A stretch of 64,000 bases of DNA from Hyphomicrobium sp. 12-62-95 (GCA_002279935.1 NCCZ01000002.1:1-64000), one strand, 5' to 3'; counted from the stretch's first letter, positions 55,202-64,000 are shown. Translations and numbers: made by a program. Notes: generated from the letters alone by a model not told the origin.

Positions 55202-55678
55202 CCCAAGCATCTGATATGCTTTGAAAAACGTCGGCGCCGCGGCGGCGAATCGTGGGCGTGCGCAGTTGCGGCGTAATTCAGCCGCAACACGTCAAGAGAA
55301 TTCCTTGAAACCGTACTGAACCTCTGTCAAAGTCCGGCTCGATAGGGTGAGTAAGGAGTTTCACGATATAAAACTCCAGGGGGTGGATCCGATTAGGCCC
55401 CAACCCCATCCGCAACTAAAGATTGTCGTTTACAATTGCCGATTGAGCGGCGAACGTAGGACGACTTTGAAATACCAGGTGGGACGTCAACGCCCTCTAT
55501 GACCATCGCCTGGTGACGACGCCAGGGTCCGTGATCTTCTCGGAATGCTAACCCCGCTGCCGAGCGGTTACGGACCCTGGTCCCTCTCTTCCGGGAGGGC
55601 CCCTGCAATGAATTCAAAATAGTTCGTTGACGTGACAACCGGCAAATAACCGGCAGCGCTGGCTATTGCCCCGCAAAA
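55202..55678. other. Intergenic region downstream of pleD
   Basis: A 477-bp gap between convergent pleD and rpmG. It contains several inverted repeats, the strongest at 55522-55580. Near 55330 the text AAAGTCCGGCTCGATAGGG loosely resembles an RNase P motif, but the rest of that RNA is absent. The gap probably holds the pleD and rpmG terminators and perhaps a small RNA. Confidence 0.4.
55522..55600. ncRNA. Candidate structured RNA
   Basis: CCAGGGTCCGT (55522-55532) and ACGGACCCTGG (55570-55580) form a perfect 11-bp stem. Inside it CTCGG (55539) pairs with CCGAG (55560). Immediately after, CCCTC (55582) pairs with GAGGG (55595). CCTGG/CCAGG upstream adds another small hairpin. The nested pairing is beyond what I would expect from a plain intergenic region. 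No promoter or T-run is clear, and the strand is unknown. Confidence 0.35.
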
Positions 55679-55846
55679 TTACTTGATCTTCGTTTCCTTG
55701 AACTCGACGTGCTTACGCGCGACGGGGTCGTACTTCTTGAAAACCAGCTTTTCCGTCGACGTGCGCGGGTTCTTCTTCGTGACGTAGAAGAAGCCGGTGC
55801 CGGCGGTCGACAGGAGCTTGATCTTCTGCGTTACGGGCTTAGCCAT
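55679..55846 (-). CDS. rpmG: 50S ribosomal protein L33
   Basis: This 55-residue ribosomal protein starts [20 protein letters not shown] and ends [11 protein letters not shown]. It lacks the paired cysteines, so it is the zinc-free form. The gene follows the Nudix gene by 89 bp on the same strand, matching the rnr-DUF983-Nudix-rpmG order seen in related genomes. A weak hairpin (GGCAATA/TATTTGCC) lies just past the stop. Confidence 0.97.
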   Translation of the reverse strand: MAKPVTQKIKLLSTAGTGFFYVTKKNPRTSTEKLVFKKYDPVARKHVEFKETKIK

Positions 55847-55935
55847 GGTGAAGAACCTTCGAAAAACAACGAATTCGCGTTTGCGCGGGAAGCGCGGAAC
55901 ATACTGACGGGCGGTGCGAAGTCAAGCCGCCCGGT

Positions 55936-56649
55936 TCAGCCCCCGGTGCGCCCCTTAAGCACAACCCGGCGGAAGGCCCCTGACCGCCAGTAATAGAAGG
56001 GGATTTCGCGGTTCTGGCCGCGATCCAGGGCATCTTTAAGGTCTTGGAGGACGAGCCGCGTGATCGAGGGCAAATCATGCGCCGAGACGCGGTCGAACCC
56101 GAACCAGCCGATCTCGGATAGTTCACCGTCGGTGCGCGGAACGATGGTGCGGACCGCCGATGCATCCGCCAGGAAGAAGCGGGTGTCGTACCGCCGCGGC
56201 CGGCCCGGTGGGGTAATCGCACGGGCCGCATAGCGCAGATGGCCAAGATCCGGCCGCACGCCGCTGCCTACCAGTCCCGGCCAATCCAATGCAGGGGCGG
56301 CATCGACGGCCGGGCCATCGACCGCGACCAGATACCCGGTCTCCTCGAAGGTCTCGCGGATCGCCGCCGTCACGAATGCCCGCATGCCACGCTCAGGATC
56401 GGCATGGCGCACGCCGCGCATCAGACAGGCGCGATCATGATCCGATAAGGCGCCGGTGAGGGCGAGATCGCCGTCGTGGGTTTCAAGGCGTCCGCCGGGA
56501 AAGACGAATTTGTCCGGTAGGAAGACCGCGTCAGGCCGCCGCCGCCCCATGAGAATGCGTGGCTCGGATCCGCTGCGGTCGACGACGATCAAGGTCGCGG
56601 CGAGCAGCGGCCGTCCAGTGAAGGCTTTGACGGCGGCAGGCGAGGTCAC
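55936..56649 (-). CDS. Nudix hydrolase
   Basis: A 237-residue Nudix protein. The conserved glycines GGRLETHDGDL and the helix AAIRETFEETGYL are split by a long insert (about 62-90), as in NUDT7/19-like members that act on CoA or NDP-sugars. The GTG start at 56649 overlaps the DUF983 stop (GTGA), so translation is coupled. The specific substrate is not visible. Confidence 0.88.
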   Translation of the reverse strand: MTSPAAVKAFTGRPLLAATLIVVDRSGSEPRILMGRRRPDAVFLPDKFVFPGGRLETHDGDLALTGALSDHDRACLMRGVRHADPERGMRAFVTAAIRETFEETGYLVAVDGPAVDAAPALDWPGLVGSGVRPDLGHLRYAARAITPPGRPRRYDTRFFLADASAVRTIVPRTDGELSEIGWFGFDRVSAHDLPSITRLVLQDLKDALDRGQNREIPFYYWRSGAFRRVVLKGRTGG

Positions 56650-57089
56650 GCGTTGGGCGCCGCTTGGGGTTCGGGATCGGGCTCATCCGAGTGGCCGCCA
56701 AAGCCATGCATGCGCAGGGCCCACTGTAGACCGATGAGCCCGCCCTTCACTTTGGGCAACAGCCACAGGCTCAAGATCAGCGTCAGCGGCAGCCAGATGA
56801 CAAGATGAACCCACGTCGCCGGCGCGACGGACTGCTCTAAAATCAGCAATCCGCCGATGATGATGTGACCGACGATAAACATGGTGAAGTAGGGCGGTGC
56901 ATCGTCGGCACGCTGGTGATGCAGTTCCTCGCCGCAGGTGGCGCAGACCGGAATCACCTTCAGGTAGCTCTCGTAGAGCTTGCCCGTGCCACACGCCGGG
57001 CATGTGCACCGGATGCCGTTCATGACAGCTTTCGGCCAAGACCGGTCGTTGGCAGGCGTCTCGGGGTCGTTCGTGTAAATCTGATCCAT
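56646..57089 (-). CDS. DUF983 membrane protein
   Basis: A 147-residue protein with an N-terminal zinc-ribbon-like pair of CPACG and CATCGEEL motifs (CTCPACGTGKLYESYLKV... CATCG), the DDAPPYFTMFIVGHIIIGG segment diagnostic of DUF983, and two or three membrane helices. The family often lies beside rnr and a Nudix gene. ATG 57089 is used; the longer ORF to 57155 is not protein-like. Confidence 0.9.
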   Translation of the reverse strand: MDQIYTNDPETPANDRSWPKAVMNGIRCTCPACGTGKLYESYLKVIPVCATCGEELHHQRADDAPPYFTMFIVGHIIIGGLLILEQSVAPATWVHLVIWLPLTLILSLWLLPKVKGGLIGLQWALRMHGFGGHSDEPDPEPQAAPNA

Positions 57090-57151
57090 GATCTGAAGGT
57101 GGTCCCAATCCCGATGTGGGTCAAGCGTGCCACGGGGCCGCGCCGTGGCTG

Positions 57152-59539
57152 TCACCGGCGCGGACGCCGCTGGCGCATGATGTGCCGTCCGCGCGGGCCT
57201 TTGACCGGCTTCAAGATCCCGCGCTTACCTTCCGACACCATCTCGAAGCGCAAGGCGCCGGCCGACGGGATCGCCTCCACCAGTTTTACTTCGACCACAT
57301 CGCCGAGCCGGAACGTCTCGCCCGTTTGCGATCCAACCAATGCATGCGCTTCTTCGACGTGATGAAAGTAGTCCTGGCCCAGCGTCGAGATCGGCACGAA
57401 GCCGTCCGCGCCCGTCTCCTTCAAGCGCACGAATAGTCCTGACCGCGTCACGCCACCGATACGCGCGGGAAACACCGCGCCGATGCGGTCGGCCAGATGC
57501 AACGCCACGAGCCGATCGATTGTTTCGCGTTCGGCGGCCATCGCACGGCGCTCCGCATCCGAGATCGACTGCGCGATCGCCGCTAAGCGCGGGATTTCCT
57601 CGTCGGTCAGCCCATCGTCGCCGAGCTTGAAGGCGCGAATGAGCGCGCGATGCACAAGGAGATCCGCATAGCGCCGGATCGGTGAGGTGAAATGCGCATA
57701 CCGCGCGAGGTTCAAGCCGAAGTGGCCGATGTTGTCAGGATGGTATTCCGCCTGCGCCTGCGAGCGGAGGATCACCTCGTTGACGAGTTCGGGAACGGGG
57801 AGCGACTTGGCCGCCGCTAGAACCTTATTGAATGCAGCGGGCTTCAAGCTGCCGTGCGGCGGAACCTGTAAGTCCAATGTTTCCAAAAAATCGCGCAGCG
57901 ATTTCAGCTTTTCTTTCGAGGGCGCATCGTGGACGCGATAGACGAGCGGCGACTTTTTCTGTTCTAGACTTTCGGCTGCGGCCACATTCGCCTGGATCAT
58001 CATTTCTTCGATGAGCTTGTGGGCTTCCAAGCGCTCCGGAATATAGACGCCCGCAATCCGCCCCTTGTCGTCGAGCTTGATCTTGCGTTCGGGGAGATCG
58101 AGGTCGAGGGGTTCGCGCCGGTCGCGTGCGGCCTTCAGCGCCTGATAGGCCGCCCATAAGGGTTTGAGCGCGCTTTCCACATGGGGCGCCGCCTTGTCAT
58201 CGGGCGTGCCGTCGAATGCCAATTGCGCCTGCTGGTACGACAGCTTCACCGCCGAGCGCATCATGGCACGCAGGAAGGTATGGCTGCGCTTGTCTCCGTG
58301 CTTGTCATAGACCATGCGCACGGCGAGACACACCCGGTCTTCGCCTTCGCGCAGCGAACACAGATCGTTGGAAATCTTCTCCGGCAGCATGGGCACAACG
58401 CGGTCGGGGAAATAGACCGAGTTGCCGCGGATCTGTGCCTCGCGATCGAGCCTCGTGCCGGGCCGCACATAGTGCGCCACGTCGGCAATGGCGACGATGA
58501 CGATATGGCCGCCCGGGTTCTTTGGGTCCGTATCGGGTTCGGCATAAACCGCGTCGTCGTGATCACGCGCATCGACGGGATCGATGGTGAGCAAAGGGAT
58601 GCCGCGCAGGTCCTTGCGGTTCGCCATCTGCGGCGGCTTCAGATCACGTGTCTCGTCGATGACGCTTTGGGGAAAATCATCCGGAATGCCATGCGCGTGG
58701 ACGGCAATGAGGGAGACCTTGCGCTCGTCATCGGGATTGCCGAGCGCTTCGACGATCTTGGCGCGTGGCGTCGTGAAGCGGCCGGTCTTTGCGAGTTCGA
58801 AGCGCACGAGGTCGCCGTCTTTGGCGTCCTTTTCGTCGCCCTTCTGCACCGGCCAGGATTTCAGTTCTTTCCGGTTGATGGGTTCGATTGTGCCACCGCC
58901 CCGGGAATGCGCGCGATAGACGCCGAGCAGGCGGCGCTGATCGCGCGGCAGCTTGCGGATCGCCTCGCCTTCGAATTTGTAGCCGGCCACATCCACGTCG
59001 TCGAGCTTGGTGATCCGCGCCATGACATGATCGCCGACGCCCGGCACGCGGTCTTCATCGGCCGTAATGCGCGCGAGCGTGCGCGCCAAAATCAGAACTT
59101 GCGGTTTGGCGCCTTCCTCGTGATCCCACACAACGGGTTCGCCGATCAGATCGCCATCGCGGTCGCGACCGACAATCTCCAGCGCCGTCACGGGCGAGAG
59201 AGCCCCCTTTTCGCGCAACGCTTTTCGATCGCCCGTCAGCGTGCCTTCGTCGGACATCAAAGAGAGCAGACGCTTCAGCGCGATCTTGTCGCCGCCTTTG
59301 ATGCCGAAGGCGCGGGCGATTTCGCGCTTTCCCACCTTGCCCTGCGCGCCCTCGATGAACTGCATCACCTGTTCGCGGGTCGGCATCCCATCCGCACCGA
59401 CCGGCCGCGGCGCGCCGCTTTGGCCGCGATCCCGGCGCGCGAACGAGCGGCCGCCGTGTCCGGCTGTGCCGCCGCCCGGGCGGTCCTCGCCGCCCGATCC
59501 TCCGGCCTTCCTCCGCCCCTTCTCGGGCTTGCGCGCCAT
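57152..59539 (-). CDS. rnr: Ribonuclease R
   Basis: RNase R is a processive 3'-5' exoribonuclease that degrades structured RNA and helps RNA quality control. The 795-residue protein has a basic Gly/Arg-rich N-terminus, a winged-helix cold-shock region, the RNB catalytic domain with the acidic cluster in TIDPVDARDHDDAVY (about 317-331), and a C-terminal S1 domain (FPARIGGVTRSGLFVRLKETGADGFV). The N-terminal tail of about 45 disordered residues is longer than usual. It is the first gene of a unit with DUF983, Nudix and rpmG. Confidence 0.96.
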   Translation of the reverse strand: MARKPEKGRRKAGGSGGEDRPGGGTAGHGGRSFARRDRGQSGAPRPVGADGMPTREQVMQFIEGAQGKVGKREIARAFGIKGGDKIALKRLLSLMSDEGTLTGDRKALREKGALSPVTALEIVGRDRDGDLIGEPVVWDHEEGAKPQVLILARTLARITADEDRVPGVGDHVMARITKLDDVDVAGYKFEGEAIRKLPRDQRRLLGVYRAHSRGGGTIEPINRKELKSWPVQKGDEKDAKDGDLVRFELAKTGRFTTPRAKIVEALGNPDDERKVSLIAVHAHGIPDDFPQSVIDETRDLKPPQMANRKDLRGIPLLTIDPVDARDHDDAVYAEPDTDPKNPGGHIVIVAIADVAHYVRPGTRLDREAQIRGNSVYFPDRVVPMLPEKISNDLCSLREGEDRVCLAVRMVYDKHGDKRSHTFLRAMMRSAVKLSYQQAQLAFDGTPDDKAAPHVESALKPLWAAYQALKAARDRREPLDLDLPERKIKLDDKGRIAGVYIPERLEAHKLIEEMMIQANVAAAESLEQKKSPLVYRVHDAPSKEKLKSLRDFLETLDLQVPPHGSLKPAAFNKVLAAAKSLPVPELVNEVILRSQAQAEYHPDNIGHFGLNLARYAHFTSPIRRYADLLVHRALIRAFKLGDDGLTDEEIPRLAAIAQSISDAERRAMAAERETIDRLVALHLADRIGAVFPARIGGVTRSGLFVRLKETGADGFVPISTLGQDYFHHVEEAHALVGSQTGETFRLGDVVEVKLVEAIPSAGALRFEMVSEGKRGILKPVKGPRGRHIMRQRRPRR

Positions 59540-59756
59540 GTGACCTTCGATCCTACTGCCTCACTGTGCCGCTTCTCGCATGCAGCGGCCGAATTGGGAA
59601 GGGAAGGCGCCCGGCGGCGCGGCTGGGCCCCGTGTGGACGGGACCGGTGTGGACGGGACCGGCCGCCGCCTTCGGAGCGCCGCCGAATCGCTTTACCGGG
59701 AACAGCATCGGGTCTGGACCGTTGTCGCCAGACGTGAAGCCACCGACCGGATCCAC

Positions 59757-60221
59757 ATGCCCGTCCTCAGCCGCCTGTCATTTGCCGCCGCCTTACTGGC
59801 CATTTCCGCGGTCAGCGCGCTCGCGAATTCCGCTGAGTCGCCGTGGGTGACCGAGGTTCATGTGGGACCCGCTCCGGCCAAGACCGTCGTCACGGGGTCG
59901 CTGGGTCCGAAGCGACCCAAGTCGCACGCGCTCGATGGGATCGCGTCGTACTACTGGCAAGATCAGATGACGGCGTCGGGGGAGAAATTCAACAAGCGGG
60001 ACATGACGGCGGCGCATCCCAGTTTGCCATTCGGTACGCTGGTAGAGGTCACCAATACGCGCAATGGTAAGAAGACCGTTGTGCGGATCAACGACCGGGG
60101 GCCATTCAAACCCGGCCGTATCATTGATGTGTCGGAAGCCGCCGCCGAAGTGCTCGACATGACCGGCCGGGGTCTGGCGCCGGTCAAGTTGCAGGTGGTC
60201 TCCGCCGCGGACGGGCGTTGA
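59757..60221 (+). CDS. RlpA-like DPBB protein
   Basis: A 154-residue exported protein: signal peptide (about 1-25), then a double-psi beta-barrel with GIASYYWQDQMTASGEKFNKRDMTAAHPSLPFGTLVEV-type order and INDRGPFKPGRIIDVSEAAAEVLDM. It is related to the RlpA protein at 37178-37690 but lacks the Lys/Tyr repeat region. RlpA-type proteins cleave denuded glycan at septa. ATG 59757 precedes the signal peptide; upstream, GTGTGGACGGGACCG occurs twice in tandem (about 59630-59661). Confidence 0.88.
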   Translation: MPVLSRLSFAAALLAISAVSALANSAESPWVTEVHVGPAPAKTVVTGSLGPKRPKSHALDGIASYYWQDQMTASGEKFNKRDMTAAHPSLPFGTLVEVTNTRNGKKTVVRINDRGPFKPGRIIDVSEAAAEVLDMTGRGLAPVKLQVVSAADGR

Positions 60222-60321
60222 CCTTTCAGCGACATTCTGGACGGGTGACGATTGTGGGTGGGGCCGCAACGGGCGATAAACAGCGGTATCGACTTATCCC
60301 TGTTTGCTGAGATCCGCCCCC

Positions 60322-61107
60322 ATGGCCTCTGACAAGATTGTTCCGGCCCGCGCTGAGCGGAGTGCGGCGGTGCAGATGCTGCGGACCGCGCTCATCGAAA
60401 AGAAGATGACGCAGGCGGAACTCGCGGACGCGGCCGAGTGCCACGAGAAGACGATCCAGAATTTGCTCGGCGGGCGGGCGGTGCGCGAGCAGACGCTGTT
60501 CGATGTCTGCATGGTGCTCGGGCTCGACTATCAGCGGCTGAAGGAGTTGTGGTCGGGTGCGATGTCAACCGCGCAGCCGATGGACCTCAAGGGCGAGGGC
60601 GGGCTCGTCGCGCCGGTCTACATGGGCGCTTACACGCGCGCGGGCGTCGATCACTACATCGGCAGCTATCTGACGCTGCGGCCGGCGTTTGCGGTGCCGG
60701 GTGCGATCGTCGCCTATCGCACCGATATCATCTGGGACCCGGAATGGCCGTCGCTCATTTTCGAGGAGCGCGACCGGCCGGATCAGCCGTTCTCGCATCG
60801 CGGGCGGCTCTACATTCCCTCCTCATCGATGTTCATTCACCTGGTGTCGCTGACTAAGGGTGCGATGCGGATGGTGGTGGTCTCGCAGTTGGATCAGGCG
60901 GGGGAGATGCGCGGGCTGATCACCACACTTAACAAGCAGGGGCGGTTTTTCGTGCCGGTTGCGGCGCCGATCGCCTATCTCAAGCGCTCGGATTTCAAGG
61001 GCGCGGCGCTTGGCGAGGTGGCGGCAGGCCAACCCGGGTATGCCGAGTACAAGCACATTCTCGACGAGACGATGGCGGAAGGATACGCGCGGCTCGCTGC
61101 GCCTTAA
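60322..61107 (+). CDS. Helix-turn-helix regulator with unknown C-terminal domain
   Basis: A 261-residue protein. The N-terminal 75 residues form an XRE-type helix-turn-helix (LRTALIEKKMTQAELADAAECHEKTIQNLLGGRAV). The rest is beta-rich with aromatic pairs (VYMGAYTRAGVDHYIGSYLTLRPAFAVPGAIVAYRTDIIWD, RLYIPSSSMFIHLVSL) that could bind a small ligand; I do not know the family. Convergent with the patatin gene, 6 bp between stops. Confidence 0.8.
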   Translation: MASDKIVPARAERSAAVQMLRTALIEKKMTQAELADAAECHEKTIQNLLGGRAVREQTLFDVCMVLGLDYQRLKELWSGAMSTAQPMDLKGEGGLVAPVYMGAYTRAGVDHYIGSYLTLRPAFAVPGAIVAYRTDIIWDPEWPSLIFEERDRPDQPFSHRGRLYIPSSSMFIHLVSLTKGAMRMVVVSQLDQAGEMRGLITTLNKQGRFFVPVAAPIAYLKRSDFKGAALGEVAAGQPGYAEYKHILDETMAEGYARLAAP

Positions 61108-61113
61108 GTACGT

Positions 61114-62313
61114 TCAAGCGCTGCCGCTCGATGCGGACGGCCGTTCGGCGGGCTTGGCGGACGGCGGCGGGGACAGTGTTGCATCGGTTCCAGTTTTAGA
61201 CGTGACCTTAGACTTGGCGGGCTGGGCTTCGCCGCCGTCTAGATTGTCTTTCGGCTTAAGGCGGCGGCCGGCTCGGACGGATTCGAAGTGCGCGCGCAGG
61301 TTGACCGTGGACCGTTTTCCGATGGCGCGGCGGTTGGTGGCGAGCCACTTTTCAGCTTCGGTGCGGCCGGCGGCGTGGAGATGATTGAGCAATTCCATAT
61401 CCGGGTGGATCATCGACTTGTCGGAGAGGAGGCCTGTGTAGGGGGCGGCCTCGACAAGATGGAACCGGTGCTGGGCGAGCGGGCGCAGGCGTGAGAAGCG
61501 CGAGCGGACGGCGCCGTGCATAGCCTCGCGCGCCATTTCGATGATTTCGACATCGCGGATCAGCGGCGCATTGAACGTCAGGCGGTTGACGTGAGCTTGG
61601 ATCTCGCGCGCGCCCGTCGGCAAGCCTTCCTTTTTCAAGGGCGAGAGCTGCACGATCAACGTGTCGGCCACGGGGCTTTCCATTGCGAGCGTGACGAGGT
61701 CAGGATTGGCGGAGAAGCCGCCGTCCCAGTAGGCGACACCGTCGATCTCGACCGCATGATGGAGGGCCGGCAGACACGCCGAGGCGAGCACTGCATCGAC
61801 GGTTAGCTCTTCGCGGCGGAAGAGGCGGGCTTCGCCCGTGGCGACTTCGGTGGCGGCGATCAACAGTTCGATGGGTGAATGTTTGCGGATGGCCGCGAAA
61901 TCGATGGTTTCGTTCAACAGGCGGCGCAGGGGGTCAAAGCCCAGCGGATTGAATTCATACGGCGACCAGAGAGACGCCCAATGGGCCAGCGGGGCTGAGC
62001 GCGAGAGCGTGAAGAGAACGGGATTGAGGCGCACGAATTCGGGCATGCCGGCCTTTGCAACGGCTTCCCACACCTGGCGCAATTTCGCGCGCGCGCCATC
62101 GGGACCATTTTCGGCGAGGCCCGCTGCGAGTGCCGTGGCGTTGATCGCGCCGGCACTCGCCGCACTGACCCATGAGAGCTGGAGCGAACGGTCTTCGAGC
62201 AGGCGGTCCAACACACCCCATGTGAAGGCGCCATGCGTGCCGCCGCCCTGGAGTGCCAAATTCAATTTCAATCGACGCCGGAAAATGTCCACGCGTGTCT
62301 GACCCCGCTGCAT
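61114..62313 (-). CDS. Patatin-like phospholipase
   Basis: A 399-residue serine lipid hydrolase. It has the oxyanion loop LALQGGGTHGAFTWGVLD, the nucleophile serine in SAASAGAINA (Ala replaces the first Gly of GxSxG), and the aspartate in YWDGGFSANP. The C-terminal 70 residues are disordered and rich in Lys, Pro and Ser. No signal peptide is seen. Members are RssA- or PHB depolymerase-like, and the exact substrate is open. Confidence 0.9.
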   Translation of the reverse strand: MQRGQTRVDIFRRRLKLNLALQGGGTHGAFTWGVLDRLLEDRSLQLSWVSAASAGAINATALAAGLAENGPDGARAKLRQVWEAVAKAGMPEFVRLNPVLFTLSRSAPLAHWASLWSPYEFNPLGFDPLRRLLNETIDFAAIRKHSPIELLIAATEVATGEARLFRREELTVDAVLASACLPALHHAVEIDGVAYWDGGFSANPDLVTLAMESPVADTLIVQLSPLKKEGLPTGAREIQAHVNRLTFNAPLIRDVEIIEMAREAMHGAVRSRFSRLRPLAQHRFHLVEAAPYTGLLSDKSMIHPDMELLNHLHAAGRTEAEKWLATNRRAIGKRSTVNLRAHFESVRAGRRLKPKDNLDGGEAQPAKSKVTSKTGTDATLSPPPSAKPAERPSASSGSA

Positions 62314-62510
62314 GTTCGTGAAACGCGGATTGCTCGATCCACGTCCCGAACGTGACGCAACACCCTGACGGTATCATGGCCAGAGTGGTACGGGGATGAC
62401 ACATGACAGGACTGCATTGCGTGCTGCCGATGCCGTGACCCGATAGACACGGGCGTTTCGCGCGGCTGGTCAAAACGTCGCGCGCGGGACGGGATGCCGC
62501 AATGTGCCTG

Positions 62511-63446
62511 TTAAACGAACAGCGGCTGCATGGTGGGCAGCAACCGGCCGCGCGAAATTTCGACCACATCGCCGTTGGCGTCGGCAAGGCCGCGCACGAT
62601 CAGTTCGATGCCATCGGATGAGAAGCGATACAGGTTATAGCGGGCGAGCGGTTCGGGGCCATGTGTTCGAAACGCCGAACCGGATGCGACGCCAACCACG
62701 GGGACGGGACGCTCGCGCGATGGATGCCAAACGAGGCTATCGCGATGGTTGTGGCCGTGCAGAACGAGATCGGCACCGGTGCGGGTGAGCAAAGCTGCCA
62801 TCTCGGCGGCATCCTCCAGTGCGCGGCGCGGGGCGGTCTGGCCGGGCAGCGGCGGATGGTGGATGAGCACGACGCAAATGAGCCCCGCGGCCTTCAACTT
62901 GATCAGATCGCTTTCGAGACGGTCGCGTTGCTCGCTACCGATGCGGCCGGCGGCAACGAGGGGGCGCGTCGGCATGGCTGAGTTTAGACCGATGAGAGCG
63001 AGGGGACCAACGCGGCGGAGAAAGGGAAATGTCTGCGGCGGACGGCCGGAAAATTCCGCGCCCCACGCGTCGGCGGCGATGTAGTCGCGCCAGATCTCGG
63101 TGCATCCCGGTCCTTGCATGCGGCGCGTGTAGATGTCGTGGTTGCCGGGGATGGCGGTCACCTTCTCGGGCGTGCCGACGGTCGCAAGCCACGTCAGCGC
63201 GGCGCCGATTTCATCTGGCAGGCCGAGATTGACAATATCGCCCGTGACGGCGACGTGATCGGCGCCTTGGCGCCATAGATCGGCCACGAGGCGATCGGCG
63301 ATATCTTGGCGGTGGACGAGGCGGCGGTTGCGGGCCCAATTCAAATAGCCCAGGCCACGTTTGATGTTCCAATGGCCGACGCCGAAGCCGAGGATCGGGG
63401 TCAGGTGCAGGTCGGAGATGTGGGCGAGACTGAAAAGCTCAGACAT
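62511..63446 (-). CDS. Metallophosphoesterase
   Basis: A 311-residue calcineurin-fold phosphoesterase. Metal motifs are in order: D12-x-H14 (ISDLHL), AVTGDIVN, PGNHDIY, VLIHHPP and HGHNHRDS. No membrane segment. The family includes cyclic-nucleotide and UDP-diacylglucosamine phosphatases; the present sequence does not let me choose. A 197-bp gap separates it from the patatin gene. Confidence 0.92.
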   Translation of the reverse strand: MSELFSLAHISDLHLTPILGFGVGHWNIKRGLGYLNWARNRRLVHRQDIADRLVADLWRQGADHVAVTGDIVNLGLPDEIGAALTWLATVGTPEKVTAIPGNHDIYTRRMQGPGCTEIWRDYIAADAWGAEFSGRPPQTFPFLRRVGPLALIGLNSAMPTRPLVAAGRIGSEQRDRLESDLIKLKAAGLICVVLIHHPPLPGQTAPRRALEDAAEMAALLTRTGADLVLHGHNHRDSLVWHPSRERPVPVVGVASGSAFRTHGPEPLARYNLYRFSSDGIELIVRGLADANGDVVEISRGRLLPTMQPLFV

Positions 63447-63576
63447 GCAGGGCTTTCGACATTCTGGATAGTGTTTACTATTTGGCAGATGCAGTTGCAG
63501 CTTGCCAATCGGCTTCAGGGCATCGAAACGGTTGGTGTGTCATATCCTTGATTGATTGTTTGTTTGAGGCCCGTTC

Positions 63577-64000
63577 TTGATACCATCCGAAAAAATCGTC
63601 ATGCCGGTGTTGCAGCGCTATTGGCGGTGGGTCCGCGGGATGACGCTTGGCGCACAGGGTATGGTTATCGACGACGCGCGGCGCGTGCTCCTGATCCGGC
63701 ATACTTACCGGCCGGGATGGCATTTTCCCGGTGGCGGCGTGGAAAAGAACGAGCCCATCGGGACCGCGCTGGAACGTGAACTGCGCGAGGAGGCCGGCGT
63801 GGCGATCGATGGGGCCCCGGAGCTTTTTGGCGTCTATGCCAACTTCCGGTACTTTCCCAACGATCATGTCGCCTTTTTTCTGGTGCGGTCGTGGACGCAG
63901 CCGATAGTGCCAGCGGCCAACAGCGAGATTGCCGGACAGGGTTTTTTCGGGATCGATGCACTGCCTGAGGGGACACACCGGGCGGTGCTTGCACGCATCG
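63577..64000 (+). CDS. Nudix hydrolase (cut by right window edge)
   Basis: The visible 141 residues have a complete Nudix box: GGGVEKNEPIG, then TALERELREEAGV, matching GX5EX7REUXEEXGU. Before it lies VLQRYWRWVRGMTLGAQGMVID and after it GVYANFRYFPNDHVAFFLVRSW, typical of short cytosolic Nudix pyrophosphatases. The start is TTG 63577 (GAGG eight bases upstream) or ATG 63601. The stop is outside the window. Confidence 0.9.
   Translation, partial: MIPSEKIVMPVLQRYWRWVRGMTLGAQGMVIDDARRVLLIRHTYRPGWHFPGGGVEKNEPIGTALERELREEAGVAIDGAPELFGVYANFRYFPNDHVAFFLVRSWTQPIVPAANSEIAGQGFFGIDALPEGTHRAVLARI

Noticed and set aside
55320..55360. RNase P RNA-like text (AAAGTCCGGCTCGATAGGG)
   Set aside because: Only this short motif resembles RNase P RNA; the remaining conserved helices and the 3' conserved segment are absent.
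55415..55440. tmRNA-like tag (V-N-D-N) on the minus strand near 55425
   Set aside because: The reading frame stops after a few codons without the usual hydrophobic AA ending, and no tRNA-like domain is nearby.
58181..59737. 518-codon plus-strand ORF opposite rnr
   Set aside because: Antisense shadow of RNase R; no domain and a poor amino-acid mix.

Overview
The window is high-GC DNA from an alphaproteobacterium, most likely of the order Hyphomicrobiales (Rhizobiales). The evidence is the glyA-nrdR-ribD-ribE-ribB-ribH-nusB-thiL cluster, a C4-pathway 5-aminolevulinate synthase, an LdtR-type MarR regulator beside an L,D-transpeptidase, a divK-pleD pair, an EipB-type envelope protein, and complex I accessory subunit NDUFA12. 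I do not assign a genus.

Positions 1-12056 are the right-hand part of an integrated phage-like element. A leftward early operon (7376 to 1023) encodes an excisionase-like HTH protein, a PD-(D/E)XK nuclease, a possible ssDNA-binding protein, a primase-helicase, a RuvC-like resolvase, a DUF6378 protein and several unknowns, most joined by 4-base stop/start overlaps. A tail-protein gene lies beyond its terminator. A rightward ImmA / XRE / unknown-protein cassette diverges from the operon across a perfect 16-bp palindrome. A tyrosine integrase follows. Between the integrase and a 3' fragment of tRNA-Asn (predicted attachment site) sits a gene fusing a BLUF blue-light sensor to a four-helix PsiE-like membrane domain. 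This is the most unusual gene in the window.

Positions 12080-31488 are chromosomal, mostly on the minus strand. They hold an L,D-transpeptidase, thiL, nusB, the riboflavin genes (with a RibB whose GTP cyclohydrolase II half has lost its catalytic cysteines), nrdR, glyA and hemA. A second L,D-transpeptidase with ldtR follows, then an acyl-CoA hydrolase, an extensin-like protein and hemB. A catalase-family peroxidase, a DUF2155 protein and the complex I subunit close the region.

Positions 31489-37690 hold the B12-dependent ribonucleotide reductase nrdJ with an NrdR-box-like palindrome upstream, so regulator and likely target are both in the window. Next come three tandem copies of a long palindromic repeat beside a small GIY-YIG nuclease, and an RlpA-like protein.

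Positions 38238-53209 carry transport and envelope genes: chrA, corA, meaB, a DUF900 hydrolase, two Ala/Pro-rich secreted proteins (one with a DUF2314 domain), a HIT protein, a FemAB-like protein, an M48 protease, a phosphodiesterase, RidA and eipB. Positions 53359-64000 carry divK-pleD, a candidate structured RNA, rpmG, a Nudix gene, a DUF983 gene, rnr, a second RlpA, an HTH regulator, a patatin, a metallophosphoesterase and a Nudix gene cut by the window edge. No rRNA operon, intact tRNA, CRISPR array or recognisable IS transposase was seen.
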